DNA of 52,105 nucleotides from a virus. Below the pieces are notes generated by a model. That model saw only the letters and a program-made list of their open reading frames with translations, ran no database searches and had not been told where the DNA came from. The DNA lies in the IMG/VR virus record IMGVR_UViG_3300047328_000103, positions 1 to 52,105 of that record. The stretch is one strand, 5' to 3'. A program made the translations under genes and the position numbers. Position 1 is the first letter of the stretch. Every line of letters begins with the position of its first letter. Of the stretch, positions 22,661-31,627 are shown in pieces.

Positions 22661-23872
22661 TTGCCAAACCATCATGCCCGCTTCGAGCTCCGACCCACCG
22701 GAGCCCTCGAGAAGCCGCACCGCACCGCCCGGCGTCATCCGGCGCGCCAGATCGAGCGCCTGATGCGGTCGATCGACCGTTTCGGCTTCAACGCGCCGAT
22801 CGTCGTCACCGCCGCCGGCGAGATTGTCGCCGGCGAGGCCCGATGGTCGGCCGCGCAGCAGCTCGGCCTCGCGACGGTGCCGGTCGTCATCGCCGATCAC
22901 CTGACGCCGCGACAGGTCGAGGCCTATCGCATCGCCGACAACCGCCTGGCCGAGGACGCCGACTGGGACGAGGCGATCCTGGCCTCGATCTACCGCGACC
23001 TCGACCTCGAGCTGGCACCGGAAGACATCGAGGCGATCGGCTTGAGCGGCGTGGAGATCGACAAGCTGCTCGCCTTCGGTCTGCCCGATCCCGCGACCAA
23101 CGAAGACACGACGCAAGCCCCGCAGCCGCCGCCGATCACCCGGCGCGGCGATCTCTGGGAAATGGGCCCGCATCGCCTGCTGTGCGGCGACTCGACCGAT
23201 CGCGTCGATGTCGGCCGCCTGCTCGCCGGCGCCAGGCCGCACCTGATGGTCACCGATCCGCCCTACGGCGTCGAATACGACCCGTCGTTCCGCAACGAGA
23301 TCATCAACCGAGGCAAGGAATCGACCCGCGTCGGCGAGGTCCTGAACGACGACCGCGCCGACTGGCGTGAGGCCTGGGAACTCTTCCCCGGCGATGCCGC
23401 CTATGTCTGGCACGCCGCGACGCGCGCCTACGAGGTAGAGGGCAGCCTGCGGGCTTGCGCCTTCGAGACGCGCGCCGTCATCGCCTGGGTCAAACCGAAC
23501 TTCGCGATCGGCCGCGGCCACTATCACTGGCAGCACGAGCCGGCGCTGTACGTCGTGCGCAAGGGCGCGACCGGCCACTGGCAGGGCGCGCGCGACCAGT
23601 CGACCGTCTGGACGATCGACTCGAGCGGCCTCGAGAACCTGGCGACGGTGCACGGCACGCAAAAGCCGGTCGAATGCATGCGCCGGCCGATGATGAACAA
23701 CAGCCGCCGCGGCGACGCGATCTACGAGCCGTTCGGCGGCTCGGGCTCGACGATCATCGCGGCCGAAACGGTCGGCCGTCGCGCCTTCGCCGTCGAACTG
23801 AGCGAGCTCTACTGCGACGTCATCGTGCGCCGCTGGCAAACCTTCACCGGCCGCACCGCGCGCCGCATCTGA
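22661..23872 (+). CDS. ParB-domain DNA methyltransferase
   Basis: A 403-residue two-domain protein. Residues about 25-110 are a ParB-like domain (RQIERLMRSIDRFGFNAPIV; GEIVAGEARWSAAQQLGL; VEAYRIADNRLAED). Residues about 160-403 are an N4/N6 DNA methylase with catalytic DPPY (199-202) and FGGSGSTIIAAE near the C-terminus, the SAM-binding motif. Fused ParB-MTases lie upstream of terminase genes in many phages and may protect the phage from restriction. There is no ATG; the only start after an in-frame stop is TTG at 22661. Strong family call; start weak. Confidence 0.88.
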   Translation: MPNHHARFELRPTGALEKPHRTARRHPARQIERLMRSIDRFGFNAPIVVTAAGEIVAGEARWSAAQQLGLATVPVVIADHLTPRQVEAYRIADNRLAEDADWDEAILASIYRDLDLELAPEDIEAIGLSGVEIDKLLAFGLPDPATNEDTTQAPQPPPITRRGDLWEMGPHRLLCGDSTDRVDVGRLLAGARPHLMVTDPPYGVEYDPSFRNEIINRGKESTRVGEVLNDDRADWREAWELFPGDAAYVWHAATRAYEVEGSLRACAFETRAVIAWVKPNFAIGRGHYHWQHEPALYVVRKGATGHWQGARDQSTVWTIDSSGLENLATVHGTQKPVECMRRPMMNNSRRGDAIYEPFGGSGSTIIAAETVGRRAFAVELSELYCDVIVRRWQTFTGRTARRI

Positions 23873-23880
23873 GGACGGAT

Positions 23881-24525
23881 ATGGCCCTCATCGGCGTCAC
23901 GGCCTGCGCCGCCGCCGTCGGCAAGTCGGCGGGCACGATCAGCAAGCACGCCAAGGCCGGCAAGATCCCGGTCGCCGACCGCGACGGCAACGGCGCGCCG
24001 CTGTTCGACGTCGACCAGGTGAGGCACGCCTACGAAAACGGCATCAATCCGCTGATGCGCCGCCACGGCGACGCCGTGCAGCCGGGCGACGCCGTCCCGG
24101 CGTTCGATCCGGAAGAGGGCGCCGCCCCCGAACGCCGTTCGGTTCCCGCCGCGCCGCGCGGCCTGAGCGGCCTGCAGCAGCAGGTCGTGACGGAAAAGCA
24201 GCTCAAGAACCGCCGCCTGGTCCGCCAGATCGGCGAGGACGAGGGCCGGCTCGTGCTCCGCGCCGTCGTCGACGACGAGCAGACCACGCTGGCGCGGCGC
24301 ACCCGCGATTCGGTCACCGGCTTCATGGGCGACAAGGCCTCCGCCGCCTACGCCTTCGCCGGCACGCCGCGCACCGAAGCCGACTGGCGCGTCTGGCTGC
24401 TCGAGCGCACGCGCGAGGCCTTCAACCATTTTGCCGCCGCCCTCGATCTCGAGGACGACGACGAGTTCGGTGAACATGACGTCGACCGAGACCCTGGCGA
24501 CTCTCAGCCCGACGCAATTCCGTAG
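23881..24525 (+). CDS. Terminase small subunit (Nu1-like)
   Basis: A 214-residue protein with an N-terminal winged HTH (VTACAAAVGKSAGTISKHAK, then GAPLFDVDQVRHAYE), as in lambda Nu1, and a helical C-terminal part that would contact the large subunit. It recognises the packaging site and directs terminase. A dispersed palindrome copy sits in the linker (APERRSVPA). Its end overlaps the large subunit gene by 50 bp. Start ATG 23881 lies 8 bp after the methyltransferase stop with GAGGAC upstream. Confidence 0.82.
   Translation: MALIGVTACAAAVGKSAGTISKHAKAGKIPVADRDGNGAPLFDVDQVRHAYENGINPLMRRHGDAVQPGDAVPAFDPEEGAAPERRSVPAAPRGLSGLQQQVVTEKQLKNRRLVRQIGEDEGRLVLRAVVDDEQTTLARRTRDSVTGFMGDKASAAYAFAGTPRTEADWRVWLLERTREAFNHFAAALDLEDDDEFGEHDVDRDPGDSQPDAIP
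24128..24142. repeat. Dispersed palindrome copy
   Basis: CCGAAC-GCC-GTTCGG in the linker of the small terminase gene, read as Glu-Arg-Arg-Ser. Confidence 0.9.
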
Positions 24526-26530
24526 GCTGCTGCCCGGCCTCGGCTCGGCGCGCCGCACCGTGCGCCGGGCCTGGGCACGCGGCCTGCGCCGCGATCCCGA
24601 CATCCGGCCGAGCGAGTGGGCGCAGAAATACCGCGTCGTCGCCGAGGAGACCTCGCCGCATCCCGGCAAGTGGGACAACGGCCGCACGCCGTTCCTGGTC
24701 GAGATCATGGACCGGATGTCGCCGGCCGATCCCGCGCGCCGCGTCACGCTGATGAAGAGCGTGCAGGTCTCGGGCTCCGAGGGCATCACGAACATCCTGT
24801 GCTGGATCATCGACGCCGCACCGGGCCCGGTGCTGGTCGTGCATCCCACGATCGAGGCCGGCCGCGACTGGACGGTGGAGAAGCTCGAGCCGACCCTCGA
24901 ATCGACCAAGCGCGTCGGCCGCAAGATCAGGAACGTCGTGGTGCGCGGCCGCGACGGCAGCACGCTGAAGCGCAAGCGCTTCCCCGGCGGCAGCATCGTC
25001 ATCACCGGCGCCAACTCGGCCGCCGGCCTGCGCCAAAAGTCGATCCGCACCCTGATCTGCGACGACTTCGACGAGTTCCCGCTGTCGGTCGCGGGTCAGG
25101 GCGACCCGGCCGAGATGGCGCGGGCGCGCAAGACCTCGTTCGAGAAGAGCGGACAGGACAAGGAGCTCGACGTCTCGACGCCGACCGTGAAGTCGGTGTC
25201 GCGCATCGCCAAGCAGTACGAAGCCGGCACGCAGGGCCGCTGGCACGTGCCGTGTCCGCATTGCGGCACCGAACAGGTGCTGGAATTCGGCGGCAAGGAC
25301 GTCGAGTGGGGCCTGAAGTTCAATCCGGAGGCACCGCACCGCGCGCACTACATCTGCCGCAGCGGATCCGGCTGCGTCATTGAGCACTGGCAGCTCGAGG
25401 GCATGAACGCGCGCGGCCGCTGGATCCACACGATGCCGTTCCCCGGCCGCGAGCCGAGCTACCATCTCAACTCGCTGGTCAGCCCGTTCACGACCTGGGA
25501 CCATATCGCGGCGAAATGGATCGCCGCCCAGGGCGACCCCGACAAGCTCAAGACCTTCGTCAACCTGCAGCTCGGCGAGCCGTGGGACGAGGCGGCCGAC
25601 CGGCCGAAGGTCGACCAGCTGATCGCGCGCCGCGAGACCTGGGACGCCGGCACGGTGCCGCCGTCGTCCGGCGGGACGGCCGTGCTGCTGATCACGCTCA
25701 GCGCCGACGTGCAGGGCGACGGCATCTGGTACCGCTTCATCGGCTGGGGCCGCGATCGCCAGAGCTGGGCGCTCGAGCACGGCTTCCTGGCCGGCGCGAC
25801 CGGCACGGAGACAGGTGCTGCCTTCCGGCAGTTCGACGCGCTGATGAAGAAGAAGTTCCGCGACGAATACGGCAACGACCGCCCGGCCGACGCGACCGGC
25901 ATCGACGCCAACTACGAGACCGAGGTCGTGGTCAATTTTTGCAAAACGCGGCTCAACTGCTACCCGCTGCGCGGCGAGGACGGCTGGAAGCAGCCGCTGT
26001 GGACGAACAAGCCCTCGGCGCGCGAATATTCCAACCGCGGCAAGGCGCGGCGCAAGGGGCCGAAGACCTTCCCGGTCGGCACCTGGACCGGCAAGCGGCG
26101 CTTCTACGGCGCGCTGGCGGTGAAGAAGCCGGACGACGTGCTCGACTATCCGCCGAGCTACCAGCATTTCGGGCAGGACTGGGTCGAGGACGATTTCCGC
26201 CAGCTCCTGTCGGAAGTCTTCGCCGTCCAGCGCAACCGCAAGACCGGCAAGGTCACGCAGGGCTGGCACCAGGTTGAGAGCGACAACCATCTGCTCGACT
26301 GCACGGTCTACGGCTACGCGCTGGCCGAGAAGCTCGGCCTCTCGACCAAGTCGCCGGCCGAGTGGGAGTGGCTCGAGCGCAAATGGCCGCGCCAGGCGCG
26401 CGAGCAGCGCACGCTGTTCGACGCGCCGCACCTGCCGGACGACGCGCCGGCCGCGGCTGCGATCGGATCGACTCCGCCGCCGCAACCGAACGGCGTTCGG
26501 CCGCCGCCTCTCGTGATCGACATCGGCTAG
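24476..26530 (+). CDS. Terminase large subunit (lambda gpA family)
   Basis: A 684-residue packaging ATPase/nuclease of the gpA family (usual length 620-700). Visible parts: the entry segment IRPSEWAQKYRVVAEETSPH, the Walker A-like KSVQVSGSEGITN, Walker B LICDDFDEFP, a zinc-binding-like CPHCGTEQVLEF, and the nuclease part starting ITLSADVQGDGIWYRFIGWG. It pumps DNA into the prohead and cuts at the cos site. I chose ATG 24476 (MTSTETLATLS), inside the small-subunit gene. A dispersed palindrome copy lies in the last 20 residues (QPNGVRPPP), after the conserved domain. Confidence 0.93.
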   Translation: MTSTETLATLSPTQFRRLLPGLGSARRTVRRAWARGLRRDPDIRPSEWAQKYRVVAEETSPHPGKWDNGRTPFLVEIMDRMSPADPARRVTLMKSVQVSGSEGITNILCWIIDAAPGPVLVVHPTIEAGRDWTVEKLEPTLESTKRVGRKIRNVVVRGRDGSTLKRKRFPGGSIVITGANSAAGLRQKSIRTLICDDFDEFPLSVAGQGDPAEMARARKTSFEKSGQDKELDVSTPTVKSVSRIAKQYEAGTQGRWHVPCPHCGTEQVLEFGGKDVEWGLKFNPEAPHRAHYICRSGSGCVIEHWQLEGMNARGRWIHTMPFPGREPSYHLNSLVSPFTTWDHIAAKWIAAQGDPDKLKTFVNLQLGEPWDEAADRPKVDQLIARRETWDAGTVPPSSGGTAVLLITLSADVQGDGIWYRFIGWGRDRQSWALEHGFLAGATGTETGAAFRQFDALMKKKFRDEYGNDRPADATGIDANYETEVVVNFCKTRLNCYPLRGEDGWKQPLWTNKPSAREYSNRGKARRKGPKTFPVGTWTGKRRFYGALAVKKPDDVLDYPPSYQHFGQDWVEDDFRQLLSEVFAVQRNRKTGKVTQGWHQVESDNHLLDCTVYGYALAEKLGLSTKSPAEWEWLERKWPRQAREQRTLFDAPHLPDDAPAAAAIGSTPPPQPNGVRPPPLVIDIG
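26486..26500. repeat. Dispersed palindrome copy
   Basis: CCGAAC-GGC-GTTCGG in the final codons of the large terminase gene (Pro-Asn-Gly-Val-Arg). Confidence 0.9.
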
Positions 26531-26540
26531 GAGCTGCTCA

Positions 26541-26768
26541 ATGGCCACCACCGATCAGCTGACCGCCTGGCTGGCCGAGGCCGAGACGGCGCGCCACCAG
26601 ATCGCGATCGGCGGCAACCCGCAGAGCGTGTCGAGCCCCTCGGGCAGCTCCGTCACCTACAGCGCGACGACCCTGCCGCAGCTCGACGCCTACATCCTGT
26701 CGCTGAAGCGCCAGCTCGGCCTGCCGACCGGCTTCCGGCCGCTGTCGTTCCAGGTCGGAGGCCACTGA
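26541..26768 (+). CDS. gpW-like head-tail joining protein
   Basis: A 75-residue protein (MATTDQLTAWLAEAETARHQ; SVTYSATTLPQLDAYILSL; LGLPTGFRPLSFQVGGH). The helix-hairpin-helix layout and its position between terminase and portal match lambda gpW, which seals DNA in the head before tail attachment. Length is close to the 68 residues of gpW. Good GGAG ribosome-binding site at 26530-26533. Confidence 0.8.
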   Translation: MATTDQLTAWLAEAETARHQIAIGGNPQSVSSPSGSSVTYSATTLPQLDAYILSLKRQLGLPTGFRPLSFQVGGH

Positions 26769-26770
26769 CC

Positions 26771-28450
26771 GTGCCCGACTCCTTGCCCGCGCTCGTCTCT
26801 CCGCCGCTCGTTCAGGCCGACGGCTCGCCGTTCGCGCGCATCACCGATCGCCGCGCGTCGCCGATGGCCGGCCCCTGGCAGACGCTCAACATGCCGTTCC
26901 GCGGCGCCGACCCGGTGAGCCAGGAGCTGGGCGGCTGGACGCCGTCGCTGACCTCGCCGGCGGCCGAGCTGTGGGGCCAGCGCGACCCGCTGGTCGCACG
27001 TGCGCAGGACATCGAGCGCAACAACGGCTTCGCGTCCGGCATCCGCCAGACGCTGCTCGACAACGTCATCGGCTCGAGCTGGCGCCTGGTCGCGCTGCCG
27101 AACTGGAAGGCGCTCGGCCTGAAGTTCAAGGACGTCGCGGCCTGGTCGCGGCTCACCAACGCCAAGTGGCGCGCCTATGCCGACGATCCCGGCTGCTGGA
27201 TCGACGCGACGCGCCGCCAGCGCTTCATCGGGCAGATGCGCACGCAATTTACGACGTGGGTCCTGGCGGGCGAGCATTGCTCGGTCATGCGCTGGATTCC
27301 CGAGCGCGTCCGGCCGGGCCGCGCCCGCTACGCGACCGCCGTGCAGCTGATCGATCCGGACCGGCTCAGCAATCCCTATGGCGAGGCGGAGATGCCGACC
27401 CTGCGCCAGGGCGTGCATCTCGGAGCCTACGGCGAGCCGCTGGGCTATCATTTTCGCGACGCCCATCCGGCCGACTGGCCGAACGCCATGGCGACCGCGA
27501 CCTGGACCTACGTGCCGCGCGAAACGCCGTGGGGGCGCCCGTGGGTGATCCACGGTTTCGAATCGCCGCGCGCAGACCAGGTGCGTGGCCGGCCGCCGAT
27601 GGCCTCGATCATCGAGGCGCTGCGCCTGCAGGACGTCTACGAGCGCGGCGAGGCCGCCAGCACGATCCTGAACACGCTGTTCGCCGCCACGATCGAGACC
27701 GAGTTCGGCGCCGATCCGGAGATGGCCGACGCGATCTTCGGTAAGGACCCGACGTCGGGGGCGATGCTGCCGCCCAATATCGACATGCGCCTGCGCGGCT
27801 CGAAGGTCGCCGTCCTGCCGCCTGGCGTGCGGCTGAAGTTCAACGCGCCGGCGCGTCCCGCCGCCGCGCAGTTCGCCGAATTCGAGGCCTCGGTGCTGCG
27901 CCGCATCGCCGCCGGCGTCGGCCTCAGCTACGAGCAGGTGAGCCGCGACTACTCGCGCACCAACTATTCGAGCGCGCGCGCGGCGCTCCTGGAATCGTGG
28001 AAGTTCCTGACCGGCCGCAGCGAGTTCATGGCGACCAGCTTCGCCGATCACGTCTATGCCTGCTGGCTCGAGGAGGCGATCAACCGCGGCGAGATCAAGC
28101 TGCCGGACGGATTCTCGATCCGCGACTTCTACGACATGAAGTCGGAATGGATTGCCTGCCGCTGGATCGGGCCCGGCCGCGGCTGGATCGATCCGGTGAA
28201 GGAAGTGCAGTCGTCGGTGATGAAGATCGACGCCGGTCTCTCGACCCTGTCCGCCGAGTCGGCCGAGCAGGGCAAGGACTGGGAAGACAACGCCGAGGAA
28301 CGCGCCTTCGAGCTCGAGATGCTGAAGGAAATGGGCCTCGAGAACGTCTCGTCCAACGTCTACCTGGCCGACGGCAAGTCGATCGCAAAAGACGACCAGC
28401 CGCCGCAGAACGATCCTCAACAGGGCAGCCAGCCTGCCGGAGCCGCGTGA
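26771..28450 (+). CDS. Portal protein (lambda gpB family)
   Basis: A 559-residue portal protein starting GTG, 2 bp after the gpW-like gene. Typical parts include MAGPWQTLNMPFRGADPVSQ, RNNGFASGIRQTLLDNVIGS, QLIDPDRLSNPYGEA, VLRRIAAGVGLSYEQVSRDY and MKSEWIACRWIGPGRGWIDP. Twelve copies form the DNA entry vertex. The C-terminus ends in a charged, glutamine-rich tail. The stop overlaps the protease ATG (TGATG). Confidence 0.93.
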   Translation: MPDSLPALVSPPLVQADGSPFARITDRRASPMAGPWQTLNMPFRGADPVSQELGGWTPSLTSPAAELWGQRDPLVARAQDIERNNGFASGIRQTLLDNVIGSSWRLVALPNWKALGLKFKDVAAWSRLTNAKWRAYADDPGCWIDATRRQRFIGQMRTQFTTWVLAGEHCSVMRWIPERVRPGRARYATAVQLIDPDRLSNPYGEAEMPTLRQGVHLGAYGEPLGYHFRDAHPADWPNAMATATWTYVPRETPWGRPWVIHGFESPRADQVRGRPPMASIIEALRLQDVYERGEAASTILNTLFAATIETEFGADPEMADAIFGKDPTSGAMLPPNIDMRLRGSKVAVLPPGVRLKFNAPARPAAAQFAEFEASVLRRIAAGVGLSYEQVSRDYSRTNYSSARAALLESWKFLTGRSEFMATSFADHVYACWLEEAINRGEIKLPDGFSIRDFYDMKSEWIACRWIGPGRGWIDPVKEVQSSVMKIDAGLSTLSAESAEQGKDWEDNAEERAFELEMLKEMGLENVSSNVYLADGKSIAKDDQPPQNDPQQGSQPAGAA

Positions 28451-29340
28451 TGCACTACGCCCACATCGCCGCCCGTGCCTTCGATCGGCCGCTGCTGCTG
28501 CATCCGCGCAGCGGACAGGTGTTCCTGACAGCGCTGGCCCGGCAGATCGCCGTGTCGCCGCTCGACCGGCGCCTGGGCGAGGACTCCGATTACCACGACG
28601 GCGGCCCGCCGCCCGATCGCATGGCGTCCTTGCCGCTCGGCATCGCGCGCTGGGATCGCGACAAGGCCTTCCCGCTGGTGAAGAACGTGGCGGTGCTCGA
28701 GGTCGACGGCACCCTCGTGAACAAGAACGGATCGCTCGGTCCCGATTGCGGCATGACCGGCTACGACGGGCTCCGCACCCAGCTGATGGCAGCGCTGCAG
28801 GATCCCGAGGTCGGCGCGATCGCGCTCTACATCGACTCGCCCGGTGGCGAGGTGGCGGGCTGTTTCGATCTCGCGGAACTCATCCTGGGCGCCCGTGCCC
28901 TGAAGCCGATCTGGGCGATCGTCGACGGCCTCGCGGCCTCGGCCGCCTACGCGCTCGCCTCGTGCTGCACGAAGATCACCTGTTCGTCGGTCGGCATGCT
29001 GGGCTCGATCGGCGTCATCGTCGCCCACACCGACCTGTCGAAGATGCTCGACAAGGAAGGCGTGAAGGTCACGCTGATCTACGCCGGCAAGCATAAGGCC
29101 GACGGCAACTCCTTCAATCCGCTGGCACCGGAGACCGAGGCGACCTTCCAGGCCGAGATCGACTCGCTCTGGGATCAGTTCGCGGATCTGGTCGCGCGCG
29201 GCCGCAAGACGTCGCCAGCCGCCGTGAAGAAGCTCGAGGCCCAGACCTTCCTCGCCCCCGCGGCGCTGAAGCTGAAGCTCTGCGACGTCGTGCAGTCGCC
29301 CGCCGAGGCGCTCGCCGAGCTCATCGAAACCGTCGCCTAA
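28450..29340 (+). CDS. S49-family prohead protease
   Basis: A 296-residue SppA/ClpP-like peptidase (lambda gpC-like). The oxyanion region ALYIDSPGGEVAGCFDLAEL, nucleophile serine in DGLAASAAYALAS, GMLGSIGVIVAHTD and the general-base lysine in YAGKHKADG are in the expected order. It matures the head by cutting scaffold and portal. In lambda an internal start within this gene makes the scaffold; here a separate scaffold-like gene follows. Start ATG 28450. Confidence 0.92.
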   Translation: MHYAHIAARAFDRPLLLHPRSGQVFLTALARQIAVSPLDRRLGEDSDYHDGGPPPDRMASLPLGIARWDRDKAFPLVKNVAVLEVDGTLVNKNGSLGPDCGMTGYDGLRTQLMAALQDPEVGAIALYIDSPGGEVAGCFDLAELILGARALKPIWAIVDGLAASAAYALASCCTKITCSSVGMLGSIGVIVAHTDLSKMLDKEGVKVTLIYAGKHKADGNSFNPLAPETEATFQAEIDSLWDQFADLVARGRKTSPAAVKKLEAQTFLAPAALKLKLCDVVQSPAEALAELIETVA

Positions 29341-29363
29341 CCCTTCGTACCAAGGAGCCTCCC

Positions 29364-29897
29364 ATGTCCCGTGTCAGCCGCACTCTCACCTTCATCGGTC
29401 TCGGCAAGCCCGCTGCCGCGGAGGAGACTGAGGAAGAAAAGAAGAAGCGCCTCGCCAAGGAAGCCGCCGAGCGTGGCGACGAAGACGAAGACGAGGACGA
29501 CGAAGACGAAGACGACGACGAAGACGACGAGGACGAGACCAAGGCCGAGTCCGACGACGCCCGGAAAGCGGTCCGCCAGCGCAACGCGCTGCGCGCCGCC
29601 GGCCATCGCCGCGGCGTCGCGGCCGAGCGTGCGCGCCTGGCCGCGATCACCAACGACCTCGCGCCCGGCAAGGTCGAGATGGCGCTGCACCTGGCCATCA
29701 ACACCAGCCAGTCGGCCGCCGAGGCGCGCGCCACGCTCGACAAGATGCCGGCGGCCGCGGCCGCGGCGACGCCGTTCATGGCGACCATGGACCGCATCAA
29801 CGATCTGGTGCCGCAGCCGGGTCCCGGCGGCAGCGCCGACGCCAAGGGGCCGAGCTTGTCGGCCAACATGGCGAAGCTGCTGAAGCTGACGCCATAA
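29364..29897 (+). CDS. Acidic scaffold-like head protein
   Basis: A 177-residue protein with a run of about 20 Asp/Glu residues near position 39-60 encoded by a (GAM)n trinucleotide tract, flanked by Lys-rich helices (EEEKKKRLAKEAAERG) and followed by a helical part (VRQRNALRAAGHRRGVAAER; EMALHLAINTSQSAAEARAT). Position between protease and decoration gene and the acidic helical composition suggest a capsid scaffold. AAGGAG ribosome-binding site. Role inferred. Confidence 0.65.
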   Translation: MSRVSRTLTFIGLGKPAAAEETEEEKKKRLAKEAAERGDEDEDEDDEDEDDDEDDEDETKAESDDARKAVRQRNALRAAGHRRGVAAERARLAAITNDLAPGKVEMALHLAINTSQSAAEARATLDKMPAAAAAATPFMATMDRINDLVPQPGPGGSADAKGPSLSANMAKLLKLTP

Positions 29898-29924
29898 GCC
29901 GCCGCCCGTCTCGCTGCAGGCCGC

Positions 29925-29939
29925 CCGAACGGCGTTCGG
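29925..29939. repeat. Dispersed palindrome copy (intergenic)
   Basis: CCGAAC-GGC-GTTCGG in the 73-bp gap between the scaffold-like and decoration genes. It could form a short hairpin in the late transcript. Confidence 0.9.
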
Positions 29940-29970
29940 CCGCCTCATCGTTCAACCCGGAGACTGACCC

Positions 29971-30375
29971 ATGACGACGCTGACCGAAAAGAGCTACCAG
30001 GCCGACCTCATCAAGGAAGAGCCCTTCCGCCAGATCTCGCGCTCGCTCGGCACGATCTCGAGCGCCATCCCGGCGATCGTGCCGCGCTTCACGGTGCTGG
30101 GCACCGTGACCGCCTCGGGCAAATACATGCCCTACGATCCGACCGCCAACACCGGCATCCAGGTCGCCTCCGGCATCCTGCTGCACGATCCGAACGGCGG
30201 CGACGCCAACGCGGCCGCCGCCGACGTGCCGAACTGCGTGATCCTGGCGCGCGGGCCCGCCGTGGTCGACACCGCGTTCCTGCAATGGGGCGCCAACGTC
30301 ACGACCCAGGCGCAGAAGAACGCCGCCTACGCCGCGCTCGCGGCCATGCTGCTGGTGACGGCGCCCCCGGCCTAG
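29971..30375 (+). CDS. Head decoration protein (gpD-like)
   Basis: A 134-residue protein (MTTLTEKSYQADLIKEEPFR). The fold-typical parts FTVLGTVTASGKYMPYDPTA, GIQVASGILLHD, VILARGPAVVDTAFLQW and the position directly before the major capsid gene match the lambda gpD/HDPD family. It stabilises the expanded head. The preceding GGAGACTG gives a good start. Confidence 0.85.
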   Translation: MTTLTEKSYQADLIKEEPFRQISRSLGTISSAIPAIVPRFTVLGTVTASGKYMPYDPTANTGIQVASGILLHDPNGGDANAAAADVPNCVILARGPAVVDTAFLQWGANVTTQAQKNAAYAALAAMLLVTAPPA

Positions 30376-30458
30376 CCACGTCACGGTCGCGAGAGCGGCC
30401 GCACCGGGGAGACGATCCCCATCCTCTCCCCCAACTGCCCGTTCCGAAGGAGCTTCTC

Positions 30459-31544
30459 ATGGAAGGCAACACGATTCTCGACATCTTCAACTCGAACGCC
30501 TTCTCGGTGACCGAGCTGTCCAAGTCCATCGACCTCGTGCCGATCAAGTGGGGCCGGCTGGGCGAGCTGCAGATCTTCCCCGACCGGCCGGTCCAGACGA
30601 CCACGATCGCGGTCGAGTTCCGGAACAACCAGCTCTACGTTCTGCCGACCAAGCTGCGCGGCGCGCCGGCGACGGCGGGCGGCGTCGGTCGCCGCTCCGC
30701 GCTGAACTTCAGCATGACCCACATCCCGCACGAGGACGCGGTCACGACCGACGAGATCCAGAACATCCGCGGCTTCGGCCTGCCGGTGCAGATGGAGACG
30801 GCGATGAACGTCGTCAACCGCAAGCTGCTGACGATGCGCAACAAGCACGACATCACGGTCGAGCACCTGCGCGCCGGCGCCCTGCAGGGCATCATCTACG
30901 ACTCCGACGGCGCGACGGTGATCAACAACCTGTTCACCACCTTCGGCGTCACCCGTCCGCAGATGTACTTCGACTGGGTGAACAACAGCTACAACGTCGT
31001 CCATCTCTGCAACCAGCTGAAGCGCTGGATGCAGGACAAGCTGATGGGCGACGTCTTCACCGGCATCCGCGCCTTCTGCGCGCCGGACTTCTTCGACAAC
31101 ATGCTGCAGAACCCCACGGTGCTGAAGGCCTACCAGCTCTACACCGCGCGCATGGAGCTGAACCCGATCTCCGACGACCTCACCATGACGATGCAGAACC
31201 GGGCCTTCCCGTTCGCCGGCATCATGTGGGAGGAATACCGCGCCTATTCGGCCTACGAGGCGGCCGACGGCACGACGACGGCGATCAACTTCATTCCCGC
31301 CGGTACCTGCCAGTTCGTGCCGGTCGGCACCAGCTTCACCTTCGACACGTTCTGGGCGCCGCCGACCTTCCTCGAGGGGGTCAACACGCCCGGCCAGCGC
31401 TTTTACGCCAAGATGGCGCCCGAGAAGTTCAACCGCCGCTGGGACATCTACACCGAGTCCAACCCGCTGCCGCTCTGCCAGAAGCCGCTCGTCCTGGTCC
31501 AGGGCAACACCGGCACCGGCGCCGGCACGGCGAACCTCACCTGA
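30459..31544 (+). CDS. Major capsid protein (lambda gpE family)
   Basis: A 361-residue protein starting MEGNTILDIFNSNAFSVTEL, with the gpE landmarks VPIKWGRLGELQIFPDRPVQ, ALNFSMTHIPHEDAVTTDEI, IRGFGLPVQMETAMNVVNRK and a C-terminal TFWAPPTFLEGVNTPGQRFY. Length (lambda gpE 341) and position after the decoration gene agree. It forms the HK97-fold icosahedral shell. AAGGAG ribosome-binding site. Confidence 0.95.
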   Translation: MEGNTILDIFNSNAFSVTELSKSIDLVPIKWGRLGELQIFPDRPVQTTTIAVEFRNNQLYVLPTKLRGAPATAGGVGRRSALNFSMTHIPHEDAVTTDEIQNIRGFGLPVQMETAMNVVNRKLLTMRNKHDITVEHLRAGALQGIIYDSDGATVINNLFTTFGVTRPQMYFDWVNNSYNVVHLCNQLKRWMQDKLMGDVFTGIRAFCAPDFFDNMLQNPTVLKAYQLYTARMELNPISDDLTMTMQNRAFPFAGIMWEEYRAYSAYEAADGTTTAINFIPAGTCQFVPVGTSFTFDTFWAPPTFLEGVNTPGQRFYAKMAPEKFNRRWDIYTESNPLPLCQKPLVLVQGNTGTGAGTANLT

Positions 31545-31563
31545 CCGGACGGACGTTCACAGT

Positions 31564-31595
31564 GCAGCCCGAACGGCGTTCGTCGGGCGGGCTGC
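31564..31595 (+). terminator. Hairpin after the major capsid gene containing a palindrome copy
   Basis: GCAGCCC (31564-31570) pairs with GGGCTGC (31589-31595). The dispersed palindrome CGAACGGCGTTCG (31570-31582) lies between. There is no T-run, so this is more likely an mRNA processing or stability hairpin or attenuator after the abundant capsid message than a full terminator. Confidence 0.5.
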
Positions 31596-31627
31596 ATCGG
31601 TGAACGCCCGTTACAAAGGAGTCGACG

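Noticed and set aside
24422-26551. A 709-codon minus-strand frame antisense to the terminase
   Set aside because: Shadow frame in GC-rich DNA.
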